DNA of 64,000 nucleotides. It comes from Zingiber officinale (lineage: Eukaryota; Streptophyta; Magnoliopsida; Zingiberales; Zingiberaceae). This document shows positions 48,529 through 61,210 of the stretch, piece after piece. Location: contig NC_055986.1 in the NCBI RefSeq assembly GCF_018446385.1, forward strand, positions 25,592,302-25,656,301. Direction: 5' to 3'. Made by a program: the position numbers and the translations under genes. Numbering within the stretch: position 1 is the stretch's first letter; each line of letters begins with the position of its first letter. The notes beneath the pieces were generated by a model. The model did not search any database, had not been told where the DNA came from, and saw only the letters and a program-made list of their open reading frames with translations.

Positions 48529-48860
48529 AAAGTCGAGCAACGACTATAAACCCTTATCTACGTCAACAGTCGAGCAACGACTATAAACCTTTGTCTATGC
48601 TAACAGTTGAACGTCGGCTATAAACCCTTGTCTATGTCAATAGTCGAGCGATGACTATAAATCCTTATCTACGTCAACAGTCGAGCGAAAACTATAAATC
48701 CTTGTCGATGAGTCAACAGTCAAGCATCGACTATAAACCCGAGTTTATGCTAACAACAGTCTAGCGGTGACTATAAACCCGAGTCTACGCCAACAATAGT
48801 TGAGCGACAGCTATAAACCCAAGCCTATGACAAATAAAGCCGATTGACGGCTATGAAAGC
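48529..48860 (+). repeat. Tandem array in the Gypsy 3' region, about 38-bp unit
   Basis: About eight or nine units are present, each like GTCGAGCAACGACTATAAAC followed by CCTTATCTACGTCAACA or a variant. Arrays at this place, between integrase and the 3' LTR, are a known trait of Tat/Ogre-type elements. Confidence 0.88.
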
Positions 48861-49123
48861 CTAGAATAAAGATGATAAGAAGTCGAGTTGCGACTAGAAG
48901 TAACAGTTTTTCGCTAAAATATGGTCGTTCGGCCATGCTGAAGTGATCACTCGGACACCTCAGCGACCAGTTACATCGACGATTAGGATGGCGAGGAATT
49001 ATACTTAGAAAATTTTCACAAAATGCTAAGTGGTACACAACCCCACTTGAGCCGAACAACGATGCATTCATTAATGCTTGCAAAAGCTGACTGAAAGAAG
49101 AAGCGCCGGACAGACGTTCATTC

Positions 49124-49317
49124 TGTAGGGTTGAAAAGAATTTAGATATTTCCATAATGGTATGATATTGTCCACTTTGGGCCTGAGCCCTCATAGTTTT
49201 GCTGTTGAGCTCTCTCCAAAAGGCCTCATACCAATGGAGATATCTTTCTCTTATAAACTCATGATCTTCCCATGTGTTTTTAATGTGGGACTATGTTTAC
49301 AACCTTACAACCCAACA
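49124..49317 (-). mobile_element. Solo LTR of the TRIM family, perfect target duplication
   Basis: This 194-bp sequence aligns along its whole length with the TRIM LTRs at 24124 and 24541 (GATATTTCCATAATGGTATG, CTTATAAACTCATGATCTT, ACCCAACA end). CATTC is present on both sides (49119-49123 and 49318-49322). It lies inside the Gypsy element. Confidence 0.93.
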
Positions 49318-49397
49318 CATTCATTAATACTTAGAAAATTTTATACATAACATCTAGAGGGAGTACAAAAGGAGGCCTGCGAAATAGAGAGGGGAGG

Positions 49398-50234
49398 TCA
49401 CTCGAGATAATCCAACATGTCGTCTAGTAGCGACTCGGTCAGCTTTTCCTGATTGATGATCTTGTTAGTCACAGTGGTAGGGAGATAGCCGTCGTCCTTC
49501 AACTGACCGAGGGTCTCATCAATACTGAAGTTAAACTCGGTCTGTGAGACAATCGTGGAAGGGGTCTGAGTGAAAATTATCACGCTTGAAAAACTCAAAT
49601 CGGCTGGCCTCCTCGTCTTAATAGATTTTGAAGGTTGATCGGGATGCCTCCAACTCGGTCCTTAACGAGGCCAACTCGACATCCTTGGCGGCGAGCTGGA
49701 GCTCCGCTGAGGCTTGTTCAGCCGATTGGCTCTCCTGCTCGGTGATCAAAGCGACCTCAAACTCTTTTAGATTTTAAGCCCAGACCCGAGCCTCTTTATT
49801 CTTGATCTCCAAATATTCGATGGCTCAGAGCTTCCTAGTGTTTGCAGAGTTGATTTGGGACTCAAAGCTACTTGCCTACTTGTTGAGTCGCTCCAACTGT
49901 GAGGCCTGATAGGCACTTTTGCTCCTCTCTGCCTGTAGCAATGAGCTCTTCTGCAGATCGGCCTTTAGCTGAGCCGTCTCAGTGGTCAGTTGTTCAAATT
50001 GAGCATGGGAGGCCTCGGAGACGTCGCTCGGGGCGCGAAGCTGCTAGACTTTGTGCTCCAAAAATGCTAGCTTTTGGCACATGGCTAGACTCTTGACCCA
50101 GTACTGTGGTGGCAATAAGATTGTAAGTGCCAAGCGGGGTATAAGCAAGTAAATCTGGAAGCAATATACATACCCAGTGGTCTCTGGGTGTGGTTGTCCG
50201 CAAGCTCCCCCGGGAGATGACCGCCGCATGAGCT
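49398..50234 (-). pseudogene. Gypsy antisense ORF, distal part (coiled coil)
   Basis: Read on the minus strand, 49630-50000 gives a coiled-coil protein with two or three stops (ETAQLKADLQKSS, KEFEVALITEQESQSAEQAS, ASAELQLAAKDVELASLR). It is followed by an acidic C-terminal end at 49398-49598 (SLLDDMLDYLE). It is the downstream part of the frame at 52918-53720, which the solo LTR at 50240 separates from it. Antisense ORFs in this position are described in Tat/Grande-type Gypsy elements; their function is not settled. Confidence 0.65.
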
Positions 50235-50239
50235 CTAAC

Positions 50240-52912
50240 TGTTAGGATGTATACTAAAAGTCTAGCTTTTGGTATAAACATTTATCTAGAAATAAGAATC
50301 ACATTGGTCAAATGTCTACATTTATGATAAATGTAGTTGTTCAATTAATTTATATTGTAGATAACATGGTGTGTGGTGTCACACACAGAGGATCATGTTA
50401 TCAGTACCTTATAAATTATAAACAGTAGTTTACGACCAAGATGGAAAGGAACAAATCATTGGAAGGTCGTAGTGTAATTAGGTATTAGTTTATCTTAACT
50501 ATATAATTACACTAGTACACTTAGAGTGTATTGAGTAGGACAATTAGAGGTCGTTTCTTTTTATACTGACTTTATAAAAGAACAAAGATCTCAGTTATTA
50601 TGAAAGTGTGTGCTCTTAATCCTAATATAATAACAAGCACATATATTTGATATTTATTTCTTTAATTTATCAATGGGTGAGATTTAGTTCGATAAATCAA
50701 TAAGCCCGATAAGTTGGGAAATGATATCACTTATAGTGTGTGTTGTTGATTATAGAAGGAAAATGTGTCCTAGTAATCTAGGTTGAGAATGTCCCCAAGA
50801 GGAGCTCATAAGGATTGTCATGTTAAACCCTGCAGGTGGACTTAGTTCAACATGACGATGAAGTTGAGTGGTACTACTCTTGGAGCTAGATATTAATTAA
50901 GTGAGTTGTCAGTAACTTACTTAATTAGTGGACATTTGTTATCTTAAACACAGAGAGACTAACACACTCATAATAAGAAGGAGCCCAAAATGTAATTTGG
51001 GATTAGTGCGGTAGTTCAATAATAGTTCTTTAGTGGAATGAATTATTATTGATGAAATTAAGTTGTGTGTTCGGGGCGAACACGGGATGCTTAATTTCAT
51101 CGGGAGACCGAAACCAATTCCTCCTCTCGGTCCCTATCGTAGCCTCTTGTATATAGAGATTTATAACCACCACATACCCACCTTCTTACCCATCCAATGG
51201 GGCCGGCCAAGCTAGCTTGGAACCCAAGCTAAGGCCGGCCAAGACCAAGTGGATGAGCCAAGTTGGTGGCCGGCCAAAGCTTGGGTCCCAAGCTTAGGTG
51301 GCCGGCCACTAAAATATTAAAAAGGTTTTTTATTAAAATTATTTCTTATGTGGATATCATGGTTTTAAAAGAGAGTTTAAAAATTAAAAAATTCCTTTTA
51401 TAGCTTTCTACAAAAGATTAAGTGAAGAGATTAATCTCTTTCCTTATTTGTAGATTAAAAGGATGGTTTAATTTTTGGTAAAAACTTTCTTTATTTGTAA
51501 ATCATCTACATGTTTAAAAGAGAGTTTAAAATTTGAAATCTTTCCTTATTTGTTGATTAAAAGGTGGATTTTAAATTTTAAGAAAACTTTCCTTTTTAAC
51601 CATGTGCATGTTTTAAAAGAGAGTTTAAAAATTAAATATTATCTTTTATAAGTTTCTACAAGAGATTAAGAAAAGATTTGATATCTTTCCTTATTTGTAG
51701 ATTAAAAGATATTTTAATTTTTAGAAATAACTTTCTTCTTATCCACATGTTTAAAAGAAAGATTTTAATTTATAAAATTTCCTTTTTATTAACCAATCAT
51801 GAAGGGATGAAAATTATTGGAAAATTTTTTTATAAATTTCTGGAGATAAATTAGGAAGTTTTAATTAATTAAAACTCTCCTTGTTTGTAGCTTTAATATG
51901 GCCGGCCATTATAATTGATGAGAAGAAAATTATTTTTAATTAAATAAATTTTCTGTTTCAATGGAAAAAGAATTAAGGAAGTTTTTATTAAATTTTCCTT
52001 ATTTGCCAAGACCAAGGATTATAAAAGAGGGGTTAGAGGAGGCTTCATGGTGAACGACTCTATTCTATTTTCTCCCTCTTTTCTTCCTTGGTGTGGCCGG
52101 CCCTTCTCCTTTTCTCTCTTCCTCTTGTGTGGCTGAAGTCCTTTATCTCTTGGAGCTTGGAGGAGGTGGCCGGATCTTTGAGGAAGAAGGAGAGAAAACT
52201 TGCATCCCTTGGAGCTTGGTTGGTGAAAAAAGTTCTTCATCCTTTAGAAGATATGCTTGGCAGAAACTTGAAGGAAGGAAGAAGAAGGTGCCTTGGTGGT
52301 TCTCGTCTCGGAAGATCGTTGCCCACACAACGTCCGGGATTAGAAGAGGAATACGGTAGAAGATCAAGAGGTCATTGTCTACTAAGTAAGGTATAACTAA
52401 TATAGTTTTCCGCATCATGTTAGTTTTATCTCCATGTAAAAATACCAAATACAAGAGGCATGCGATTCTAGTATTTCGAATTAGTTTTCGATGTTGTGTT
52501 CTTTTATTTTTCTTTTCCTTGTGATTTGATTGTTCCTTTTGGTTGACCTAAAGTTATTTAAGGAAATTAAATATTAGCTTTCCTTAAAAGGCTTTGTCTA
52601 GGCGGCGGTGGTTGTTCCCATATCCAAGAAGGTCATGTGCCTCGCCATGCAGTCCTGGAAGCCAATTTTGGAAATTAATATTTAATGAAATTAATAACCT
52701 AGGTGATTTGGATCGAACGTGTTAAGTTTCGCAGGAGATCCAAGTCTAAACCTAAAAGAACAAATAAATTAAACTTAGGATCAAACGTGTTAAGTTCCGC
52801 AGGCGATCCGAGTTTAATTTAAAAGAACACATGGTAGCTAGGAAAAGGTTCAGACCTTTGTACAAAATTTTTGTACAGTGGAACCATTAGGTTTTCCGAG
52901 TAGCAACCAACA
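50240..52912 (+). mobile_element. Solo Copia LTR, same family as 5135-7714, perfect target duplication
   Basis: The LTR is 2673 bp, TGTTAGGATG...CAACCAACA. The target duplication is CTAAC at 50235-50239 and 52913-52917. A TATAAAAG box is at 52020-52027. It is close to the plus-strand element's LTRs, with extra GGCCGGCC and AAGCTTGG/CCAAGCTT copies at 51200-51310. It interrupts the Gypsy antisense ORF. Confidence 0.95.
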
Positions 52913-52917
52913 CTAAC

Positions 52918-53720
52918 ATCAACCCACACCTGTACTAGTGGCCCGTGGATCCAAATTTGGTGCATGGGGGAAAGGGCATCGGCGTAGCTCGGTTGACGCC
53001 ATTTAGCAGTGGGCAAGTGGATGATGGTTGTTATGTGCCTCTGGCCGCTCAGACTAGAGGGCTCAAAAATCGCTTTGCCCGTGGACTTGGGCATCGAAGA
53101 CGACCGGATGATGGATATTTGTGCTGCTGGCGAGGAGTATAGTGGCATGTATGCGATCGGTGGTGCAAAGATAGTCTCCGAAGGCAGCCCGAACAGCGAA
53201 GGCATCTGGTTGGATGATAGTGAAGTATGTAGCGCAACAACTCCTTGCTTGGGAAGGGTAGGCGATGACGTCTCATCCCGCTCAAAGGAAGGGTGTGAAT
53301 CGGTACGGATGGGGGTGTTCAAAGCGAAGGTAGCTGAGCGGGAGGAACTTTCCCGCGGTGCCTCTTGCATTGGATCAGAGGTTCATCGGAGGTAGCCGAC
53401 TCCGAGGGTACCGCGATCGGCAACATGGAAGGCCGTTCGGGAGGCAGGTCAGTTGTAACAGTCGTGGCCCTGCTAGCCACTATCTGACTCGCTGCACCCT
53501 TACTGGCCTGCGCACGTGTCCCTCCAGCTTCGCCAAGCGGATCATCGGAGTGGGTGACAGGCTGTAGGCCACAACTCTCCAACTCGGCCACGCCCGCAGC
53601 ATTGATTTTGTCATCCGCAAGCCTACTCTTGTGGCTAAAACGCACCCTCAATATGATTTGGGCGGTAAAAAAGAAATAAAAATCAATTAAATTCAAAGAT
53701 GAGGAGAAGAAAGAGTACAC
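52918..53720 (-). pseudogene. Gypsy antisense ORF, proximal part
   Basis: Two overlapping minus-strand frames (53319-53720 and 52918-53370) encode Ser/Pro/Thr-rich sequence, with EPLIQCKRHRGKVPPAQ near the frame change. The shift between them lies near 53340. The second frame runs on into the solo LTR only by chance. Before that insertion it would have continued into 50234 and below. Confidence 0.6.
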
Positions 53721-54303
53721 TTAGGCTGGACGACAGTCGCGTGCAGATCGAGCTCAGTCCGAACACGTATAGGACGCTCTCCAATAGTAACCGGTGGATG
53801 TGATACTTCTGATCAACCAAACTGGAGGTTGCTTGGAGATAGTCCGATTGGCTTTGATGTCTCCCGAGAGACGAAGGCTGCATCACTTCTATCTGCCAAC
53901 CGGTTGGAAAGTCTAGTCGAATGGGAAAGCGAACAAAAAAATAGTGCTCTCTGACAATTCTTTCAACACTTGTGTACTTCGTTTGTAGTTTAGCTTCTTT
54001 TTGTGTGCTTCATCGTTGTATGAGGCTTCTCCGCCTGAAGGAGTTTTTTTAGTGTGATCATCTTCCTTGGATTAACAACCTCCCTGGTTGTAACCAAGTC
54101 AATCTCGGTATGCCTCGTCTTTTCCGATTTACTTTCTGTTTAGCTAATTTATGCAAGTGTTAGTTTAAGAGTTCGAGAAGGGTTTCATTTTTTATTTTGT
54201 CAGGCTATTCAACCCTCTTCTAGCCGGCCGCCAACGGTCCAGCAAGTGGTATCAGAGCCCAGGTGTTTCAGGAGGACTAACCGCAGAACGAAGCAATGAT
54301 ATA

Positions 54304-55373
54304 ATGGTCGGACCAAGCATCTATCCGCCAAAGTTCGAAGGGGAATTCGCTAGCTGGAAAAAGCGAATGCAGGTATTCTTTAAAACTGATTTTGATTTAA
54401 TGTTAATTATGGAGTTCGTTTTACAACACCAGAAGATAAGGAGAAATACCATTGGACGAAAAAGGAGCAGGCCGACCACGTAGCAAACGGCAAAACTGAG
54501 TACCATCTACTAACCGTTCTTCCGCCACAAGAAGTCAACCGGATCGACAACTACAACTCCGCGAAAGAACTTTGGGAGAAGTTCCTTGATCTGCACGAAG
54601 GAACGTCCGGAGTAGAGCTCGCAAACCGGGACTTACTCCGCAACCAACTCACCAGTCTGCAACTTGGGGAAGACGAGACAGTTGCACATCTACACTCAAG
54701 GATAAAGGAAATCATCATCGGACTTTCGAATCTCAGAGAGACGATAAGCAACCGAGATTCACTAAGGTACGCACTAAATTCCTTTCCTAGAAATTCAAAA
54801 TGGGTGTCACTAGTAGATGCCTTTTATATTTCAAAAGACTTAGAAAAAATTTCATTAGAAGAATTCTTTTCTACATTTGAAGTGCACAAATCAAGATGTG
54901 CAGGTATGAAGGAGCCTAAGAACAACGTCACCCTCAAAGTATCGAGAGATAAACCTGAGTCGGAGTCTTCTCTCGACGACAAGGAAATGGTAATGATGGT
55001 AAGATGGCTTAAAAATCTTTGTAAATCTCAGAAATCTAACCATCCGCAAGGGAAAAAGAAAAGGACCATCCGCTGCTACCATTGCAACGAAGAAGGGTAC
55101 GTCAAGGACAATTGCCCTAAGCTAAAGAACAAGGACAAGGATAAAGGTAAGAAGCCTGCCCAAAAGTGTAAGGCCCTAAATGCGACGTGGGACGATACGT
55201 CGTCCGAATTGGAAGTCGAGGCGTTCTCCGAGCTTGCATTAATGGCAAGTCATCAAGATGACGATTGCAATTCAAGCTCTTCCGAAATGAGCATCGATGA
55301 AGGAGGAGCTACGTCAGAAGAAAGCAGCACTTCATGGGGAGACATGGACAACGAGATCGACAAGGTAAGTTAG
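54304..55373 (+). pseudogene. Copia gag with one frameshift and an altered zinc knuckle
   Basis: The frame starts MVGPSIYPPKFEGEFASWKK and shifts near 54410. It then runs open through a UBN2-type Gag core (EYHLLTVLPPQEV, NSAKELWEKFLDLHEG, ALNSFPRNSKWVSLVDAF) to a stop at 55371-55373. The knuckle near 55070-55110 reads CYHCNEEGYVKDNC, so the metal-binding histidine is tyrosine. A Lys-rich tail and an acidic Ser-rich end follow. The final 190 codons (54804-55373) are open. A Gag from this copy would lack its normal start and probably its RNA-binding knuckle. Confidence 0.88.
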
Positions 55374-56306
55374 GTAAGATCTCTTCCTCCCGATAAATTG
55401 TTTAAGTTCGTTAAACTATTAACAAAAGATTACTGCAAGTTATAAAAAGAAAATAAGAATTTAAAAATAATATTAGCTAAATCTTGCCCAATAGAAGAAT
55501 TCGACAGAATTAAGGTAGAAAATGGAAAATTAAAAGAAGAAAATGATAATTTAAAAGTACAAGTAAATAACTTGAAAAACTATGCATGCTCATCTAAAAC
55601 CAATGTTAAAAAATATAAAAATTTAAATTGGTATTTCAGATATCATAATGGACAAATTAGGAACATTTCAAAAAGATATATCCCTAAGAAATTTTTAGTT
55701 AATCCAGTAGGTTGGAACCTATATTGGGTTTCAAAGTCCTGTCTGACTTGAACTTAAACTAATTAGGTTTAGAGCTTTTAGCGAGAAAATTAGACATTAA
55801 AATTTCTTTATGAGGCTTTATTTAAGGAAGTGGTTGTTGTTCCAATAACCAAGAAGGTCTAGTGTCTCGCCACGACCTGAAAGCCAAAATATTGAAATAA
55901 AATATTTAATTAACTTTCTAATAAAGCATTAAAGTTGAAATTTAATAATGCTTTAAAATGTTTTTTAAACATTTTTTTAAAAAAATTTCTTTTAGAAGTT
56001 TTACTTAGAAATTGTTTAACTTAGAATATTTTTTAAAAATTATTGTAAATTCTCTAACTTAGAATTTATTTAACTTAGAATTTTTGTTAAGAAAGTTAGA
56101 AATTTTTTTTAAACCTTAGATTTTTCGGAACCCTATTTTTTTAATGTGATCAAAGGAGGAGAAGGAAAAATATAAGTCTAGGGGGAGGTAGACCAAAATT
56201 TAAATTTGCTATCTTTTTGCACTAAATTGTAAATTTAGTTAGTTTATTTTTTTATGTCTATTTGCCCTATCTTAACTTCGGTTGCTCACATAAAAAAGGG
56301 GGATAT
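55374..56306 (+). other. Gag 3' tail remnant and AT-rich region, no pol
   Basis: The frames near 55480-55750 encode a Lys/Asn-rich tail that ends NPVGWNLYWVSKSCLT. The gag-only element in LARP6 has a similar WVPKSNLTN and NQYWIPN. The rest to the purine tract is AT-rich and noncoding. No protease, integrase, RT or RNase H signature was found. Confidence 0.7.
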
Positions 56307-57293
56307 TGTTGGAACCCCAAGGTTATTTTTGTGTGATCAACAAGTTAAGTTAGGTCCTGTGTGTTTCTAACCTTGTGTCTAAGTGCGCATGAGCTTAGGA
56401 GCACAGGTAGTCGAGCGGAAGGACGGTACGCAGTGCGTCCGAGGGACGAGGCACTGCGGAAACGTACACCGGCGGACGAGAAGGAAGCGTGCGGTGGTTT
56501 CGAGGGACGAGAAGTCGGAGCGGAAGACTGCTCAGGGAGCAAGAGACGCAACTAGCGAGAAGGTCGACACGGGGTGCGACCGAGGGACGAAGACTGCGGA
56601 TGAGTACGCTGGCGGACGAGAAGGAAGCATGCGATGATTCCGAGGGACGAGAAGCCGGAGCGGAAGCTTGCTCAAGAAGACCGGAAGTTGGGTTCGGATG
56701 AGCCCTATTCCGGATGGCAGAGATCACCTAAGTGAGCGGAAGACTCGGACTGAGGTGAACGGAGCCGGAGCAGAAGACCTGGGCTGAAAAAAGTCAATAT
56801 GGTTGACTTCCCCAGCCGAGGCACCCCGGAACCCTTCTGGGCGCTTGGAGTTGACTTTTTGACCAGATCGCGTCAATCACGATCTGAACGTTGGGGGATA
56901 AAGTTTTATCCCCCCAGGGTACCCGGAACTCCTTCGGGGCGCTCCGACCAAGACTATAAATACAGCATTGGTCCAGAAGCTTTTAAACAATCAGAACTCA
57001 AGCAATTCTTTCAACACTTGTGTACTTCGTCTGTAGTTTAGCTTCTTTTTGTGTGCTTCATCGTTGTATGAGGCTTCTCCGCCTGAAGGAGTTTCTTTAG
57101 TGCGATTATCTTCCTTGGATTAACAACCTCCCCGGTAGTAACCAAGTCAATTCCGGTGTGCCTCGTCTTTTCTAATTTACTTTCTGTTTAGCTAATTTAT
57201 GCAAGTGTTAGTTTAAGAGTTCGAGAAGGGTTTCATTTTTTATTTTGTCAGGCTATTCAACCCCCCTTCTAGTTGGCCGCTAACGGTCCAACA
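56307..57293 (+). repeat. 3' LTR of the second gag-only Copia element
   Basis: The LTR is 987 bp. It is GC-rich in its first half with repeated GAGGGACGAG and GGCGGACGAGAAGGAAGC blocks (56430-56660), which create several overlapping open frames on both strands. TATAAATA lies near 56956. Confidence 0.88.
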
Positions 57294-57785
57294 CGCCTAT
57301 CACGTCAAACGTGCGGTGGCAGAAGGTGAGACATGTGGCAATTGGCTATCGGAAGACATTAATGGAACTTAATTAAAAGGTATTGTAGCGTGCTCGGCTA
57401 TAATAATCAAAGATTTGCATGGTCTTCTAGAAATTGAGATGACGTCAGCCACTCTCATTGAGTGCTCATCCGAGAAAGCACAGAGAAGTGGGAAAGTTTG
57501 CCAAGTGTTGTCGTTAACCATCCCGATCGGCTTTACAGAGAGAGAAAGGAATGGCTAGTCGGCGAATGAGATCTCTGAGTTAGCAATAAGACGTCGATGG
57601 TTATTATAGTCGAACGACGCTTGGGCTCAAGCTAATAAACTAAGGCCGAACAACGATTAGAAGATATGAGCCGACTGGTAGCCAGAGCACAGAGATTGTC
57701 TGAGCGATGGAAGATCACCTGAAGCACTATCGTTCAGTCAGTCATACTTACAGCCTCCTTCGACTAGACTTGAGGGGAAGACTTA

Positions 57786-58511
57786 TGATGCGGTGATAAA
57801 GGGGGGTCCACTAAGTGTGGGTCAAAGGACGGAGATAGTAGCTGACATGGAGGTCAAAGTCAAGGAGGTCAATGCCAGAGACCCAACGAGCTCACCCAAG
57901 GGGTTGAGTCGTTAGAGTGTTAGTTCGGTTGGGCGAAAACAAGCTACCGAGTCGAGTCGCTGCAGGGAAGAGTAGCCGAGTCCACTGAGCGGAGGAGTTC
58001 CCAGTTGAGCGGTTATCTTGCTCGACTGAGCAAAGAGATCATTGATGTATCTCTTAATATCCTTCTTGGAGATAGTGTCGTTGACATAAGGCATGGTCAA
58101 TATGCGGATCGTACGACGGAAGTTTCTACTGTCATGTTAGGGATATGCATGCCTTGTTAAGGTATGGTGTCAGAGGCACTTTCCTAACATGTCCTTTCAT
58201 AGGACAAATTGGAGAACGTGCCCACGTTTCAAGGAGTGTGCACGTTGTCCGTTGGGGCGCTATATAAAGGGGGAAGTCCATATATCGGTGGAGGTACACG
58301 TTATTCACTATTCATGTCTATGTTTACTGTTGCTCCGTTTTCTTCCCTCTTTCCGGTGACTGACTTGAGCATTGGAAGGTCAACTCCGGGGATCCCTTCC
58401 TTGGCTCAGCACTGACGTTTCTTGTGTTGCAAAGCGGAGCGAGGTCTACATCCAGTCAACGCAACAGCCACATCCCCAGCTAGCCATCTTCCCGATTTTC
58501 GGACAGGATCA
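57786..58511 (+). repeat. 3' LTR of the Gypsy element
   Basis: The LTR is 726 bp, TGATGCGG...GGATCA. A TATATAAAG box is at 58261. It is followed by the TSD ATATT at 58512. Confidence 0.88.
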
Positions 58512-58524
58512 ATATTTATTCAAT

Positions 58525-59240
58525 TTTTCATCCATCTCACTTTCTCTCTCCTTGTTCTCTCTCATTGTACTTTCTGTCTTCTCATTCTATCATCATACTT
58601 TCTCTCTTATCATACTCTTTCTCCTCAATCTCAACCATCATACCACTCTCTCCTCACTTTCTCTCATAATTATTTCTCTCTCTTCATTCTCTCCCATTAC
58701 ACTTTCTCTCTCATCAGACTTTCTCTCTCCTTTTTTTCTTTCATCATACTTTATTTCTCATTATACTCTCTTTCCTCATTTTTTCTGATCACATTTTCTC
58801 TTGTATCATATTTTCTCTTTCCTCAATCTCTCTTATCAGACATTGTTTCTTCTTATTTTCTCTCGTCATACTTTCTCTCTTTTCATTCTCTCCTATCATA
58901 ATTTTTCTCTCTTCATTCTCTCACATCACATTTTTTTTTCTTATCCTCTCTTATCATGTTTTCTCTTCCATCACATTCTTTTTTCTCATTTTTCCTTATT
59001 ACACTTTCTCTCTCAATACGCTTTCTCTCTTCTCAATCTCTCCAATTACACATTTTTTCTTCTTATTTTCTCTCATCACACTTTCTCTCATCATCCTCTC
59101 CCATTATATTTTTTTTCTTCTCATCCTCTCTCATTATGCTCTTTCATCATACTTCATATTTTCTCTCATCATATTTTCTCTCTTTTAATTCTTTCCCATC
59201 ACATTTTCTCTTATCATATTTTTTTCTCATATTTACTTTT
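58525..59240 (+). repeat. Pyrimidine-rich tract of about 700 bp
   Basis: The plus strand is almost all C and T, built from loose units such as CTCATCACACTTTCTCTCT. Four long frames open here only because stop codons need purines; they encode Phe/Leu/Ser runs and are not genes. It lies just right of the Gypsy insertion and about 0.5 kb upstream of the reductase gene. Confidence 0.92.
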
Positions 59241-59384
59241 TTTTTTTAAATTTATTCTAATAAAAAATATTCAACTAATTAAATATTATATTTAAGAATC
59301 ATATCCACGGCCATATTCATTCCATTGTACAATATTATTATAATTCCTATTCCTAGTCCGATTTCTAAGAAAAAAACACAACTC

Positions 59385-59669
59385 CATCATTGTCAAGGAT
59401 TCATTCAGTTGTGTACGTCTTCGCCATCCAATTTCAAAAGGACCATTCAAAGTCCAGATTGTGCAGCTTGAGCATGCGTTTTCAATATTCATGACGCACG
59501 GGACCATTGACTCTTTCAAGTCCTTCGGCCAATATCTACTCAGTTTCACTTAAAAAATTCATATTAATTATTCATCATTGTCAAAGGATTCATCCAGTTA
59601 GGCATAAGTATTCGCCATCCAATTTCAACATTGAGCATGTGTATCCATATTCATGACGCACAGGACCAT
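59385..59669 (+). promoter_or_regulatory. Duplicated upstream segment of the reductase gene
   Basis: 59385-59508 and 59573-59669 are direct repeats. Both hold CATCATTGTCAA, TTCGCCATCCAATTTCAA, TTGAGCATG and ATTCATGACGCAC followed by GGACCAT. The first copy has about 30 extra bases. The second lies right beside the TATA box, so the repeat may double a promoter module. Confidence 0.8.
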
Positions 59670-59680
59670 CCCCCAATATG

Positions 59681-59688
59681 TATATATA
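59681..59688 (+). promoter_or_regulatory. Probable TATA box of the reductase gene
   Basis: TATATATA lies about 72 bases before the ATG at 59760. It suits a short 5' leader of 40-50 bases. Confidence 0.55.
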
Positions 59689-59759
59689 TCACACACAACC
59701 CCGAAAGCAGTAAATTCAGCACCAAATTAAAATTGAATTCGAGAGAGAACCAAGGAGCA

Positions 59760-61210
<1,451 letters not shown>

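Larger units (their letters stand above)
53955..57293 (+). mobile_element. Second gag-only Ty1/Copia element, 5' truncated
   Basis: The 3' LTR is complete (56307-57293, TGTTGGAACC...CCAACA, 987 bp). The 5' LTR keeps only its last 290 bp (53955-54244). PBS TGGTATCAGAGCCC is at 54247-54260 and the purine tract AAAAAAGGGGGATA is at 56292-56305. The internal region is about 2.06 kb and holds gag alone. It is inserted in the 3' region of the Gypsy element. With the 5' end missing no TSD can be seen. Confidence 0.88.
45298..58511 (+). mobile_element. Tat-like Ty3/Gypsy element, internally deleted and nested
   Basis: The LTRs are at 45298-46147 and 57786-58511, both TGATGYGG...GATCA, with target duplication ATATT at 45293-45297 and 58512-58516. 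PBS is TTGGCGTTGTCTGTGGGAA at 46150. RNase H and integrase remnants, a 3' tandem array and an antisense ORF follow, a layout known from Tat/Grande-type Gypsy elements. Gag, protease and RT are absent: only about 540 bp lie between the PBS and RNase H. Three later insertions lie within it: a TRIM solo LTR, a Copia solo LTR and a gag-only Copia element. Confidence 0.88.

Noticed and set aside
56345-56727. Overlapping frames on both strands
   Set aside because: They come from GC-rich GAGGGACGAG repeats in a Copia LTR, with no protein features.
58372-59295. Four overlapping forward frames of 97-164 codons
   Set aside because: They lie in a pyrimidine-rich tract that cannot easily form stop codons, and the products are Phe/Leu/Ser runs with no domain.
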